In this document: one piece after another, positions 6,329 through 6,929 of the stretch
Layout of the letters: each line of letters begins with the position of its first letter
Position numbering within the stretch: the stretch's first letter is position 1
DNA from: Rhodospirillaceae bacterium
GTDB taxonomy: Bacteria; Pseudomonadota; Alphaproteobacteria; MPNO01; UBA2964
Reading direction: 5' to 3'
Length of the DNA: 6,929 nucleotides
Assembly (NCBI GenBank): GCA_002724505.1
Contig: PBOV01000061.1
Span: 3,803-10,731 of the forward strand
Made by a program: the position numbers and the translations under genes
The notes under the pieces: generated by a model
Told to the model about the DNA's origin: nothing
Database searches by the model: none
Seen by the model: the letters and a program-made list of their open reading frames with translations, nothing else

Positions 6329-6929
6329 GCTCCGTTCGAGGCTGACATATGGAACGATTTGAATCCCCTCGTATAAAATCTACGATTTCCATCACGGCTT
6401 CATTTTCTTTATACATTTCCGACACATCCACCAGTCTCTCCGCCATCGACCCTTCTTCAGCAAAAAGTAGGCGATAGGCTTTTCTAAGATCAGCGATTTC
6501 GCTCCGCGAAAACCCCCGCCGCCGTATTCCGACAATATTTAAACCTGCCAATCTCGCACGATTACCTAACACCGAACCATACGGAATTACATCCTGCTCT
6601 ACCCCCGACATACCGCCTATCATTGCGTGACAACCGATACGTACGAATTGGTGCACAGCGCATAGTCCTCCCAAAACTGCATAGTCTTCAACGACAACAT
6701 GCCCCGCGATTGTCGCATTATTAGCAAAAATTACATGGTTTCCTACAATTCCATCGTGCGCCACATGGGCACCAACCATGAACAAACAATTATTACCTAC
6801 TCGCGTAACCATCCCCCCACCCTCCGTCCCAGGATTCATGGTTACATGTTCACGAATTATGTTGTTTGCGCCAATTTCTAGCGCAGATGGTTCGCCTTTA
6901 TATTTCATATCCTGGGGAGGGTGGCCGAT
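6318..6929 (-). CDS. lpxA: UDP-N-acetylglucosamine acyltransferase LpxA (N-terminus cut by window edge)
   Basis: LpxA transfers a 3-hydroxyacyl chain from acyl carrier protein to UDP-GlcNAc, the first step of lipid A synthesis, as a cytoplasmic trimer. The frame is open to the right edge and reads [15 protein letters not shown] from its first visible codon. The ATG at 6908 is therefore an internal methionine and not the start, and about 70 N-terminal residues lie outside. 203 residues are visible. The left-handed beta-helix hexapeptide repeats run to about residue 125, followed by the C-terminal helical domain. [15 protein letters not shown] and GAHVAHD are hallmark motifs. The second His of GAHVAHD (visible residue 58) corresponds to the E. 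coli catalytic H125. AVHQF and [14 protein letters not shown] also fit. The glycine before LN matches the E. coli acyl-length ruler G173. The residue after HD is Gly instead of the usual Cys. The gene ends in TAA inside lpxI. fabZ and lpxD would be expected upstream, outside the window. Confidence 0.95.
   Translation of the reverse strand: MGHPPQDMKYKGEPSALEIGANNIIREHVTMNPGTEGGGMVTRVGNNCLFMVGAHVAHDGIVGNHVIFANNATIAGHVVVEDYAVLGGLCAVHQFVRIGCHAMIGGMSGVEQDVIPYGSVLGNRARLAGLNIVGIRRRGFSRSEIADLRKAYRLLFAEEGSMAERLVDVSEMYKENEAVMEIVDFIRGDSNRSICQPRTEHGT

Noticed and set aside
6906..6908. ATG at 6908-6906 as the start of lpxA
   Set aside because: The frame stays open to the window edge and the upstream residues IGHPPQD are conserved LpxA sequence. 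About 70 N-terminal residues are expected beyond the edge.
1..6929. A novel accessory system, mobile element, CRISPR array or RNA gene
   Set aside because: All long coding stretches are explained by seven conserved housekeeping genes in a known syntenic order, spacers are short, and no direct-repeat array, transposase, tRNA-like or rRNA-like sequence was seen.

Overview
The window is an ordinary, well-conserved piece of an alphaproteobacterial chromosome. The evidence is the gene order moeA-lexA-gltX-gltA facing lpxA-lpxI-lpxB, an alphaproteobacterial-type SOS box (GAAC-N7-GAAC) in front of lexA, and LpxI rather than LpxH in lipid A synthesis. The DNA is fairly A+T-rich by eye with compact spacers, which would suit a free-living, perhaps aquatic, lineage. 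The genus cannot be told from this sequence.

Layout, left to right. (1) Bases 1-474 (+): the C-terminal 157 residues of MoeA (molybdenum cofactor), cut by the left edge. (2) 475-583: the lexA promoter, with the LexA operator lying on the -10 element. (3) 584-1273 (+): lexA, complete. (4) 1274-1425: a short spacer where many relatives carry comEC; nothing coding remains. (5) 1426-2829 (+): gltX, glutamyl-tRNA synthetase, with only half of the E. coli zinc site. (6) 2830-2949: a spacer with a perfect 9-bp stem-loop and a good ribosome binding site. (7) 2950-4278 (+): gltA, type II citrate synthase. (8) 4279-4322: a 44-nt convergent gap with no convincing terminator. (9) 6929-4323 (-): three tightly packed lipid A genes transcribed lpxA, lpxI, lpxB. 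lpxA is cut by the right edge, lpxA and lpxI overlap by 11 nt, and lpxB abuts lpxI and starts at TTG.

How the genes work together. LpxA adds the first acyl chain to UDP-GlcNAc, LpxI cleaves UDP-2,3-diacylglucosamine to lipid X, and LpxB joins lipid X to UDP-diacylglucosamine to give the lipid A disaccharide. fabZ and lpxD are expected just beyond the right edge. LexA controls the SOS regulon and its own gene. GltX, GltA and MoeA are housekeeping enzymes that share the locus by conserved synteny and not by pathway.

I found no mobile element, CRISPR array, tRNA or rRNA gene, or novel defence-like system. The points worth a second look are small: the operator architecture at lexA, the missing comEC, the half zinc site in GltX, the gltX-gltA stem-loop and the non-ATG start of lpxB.
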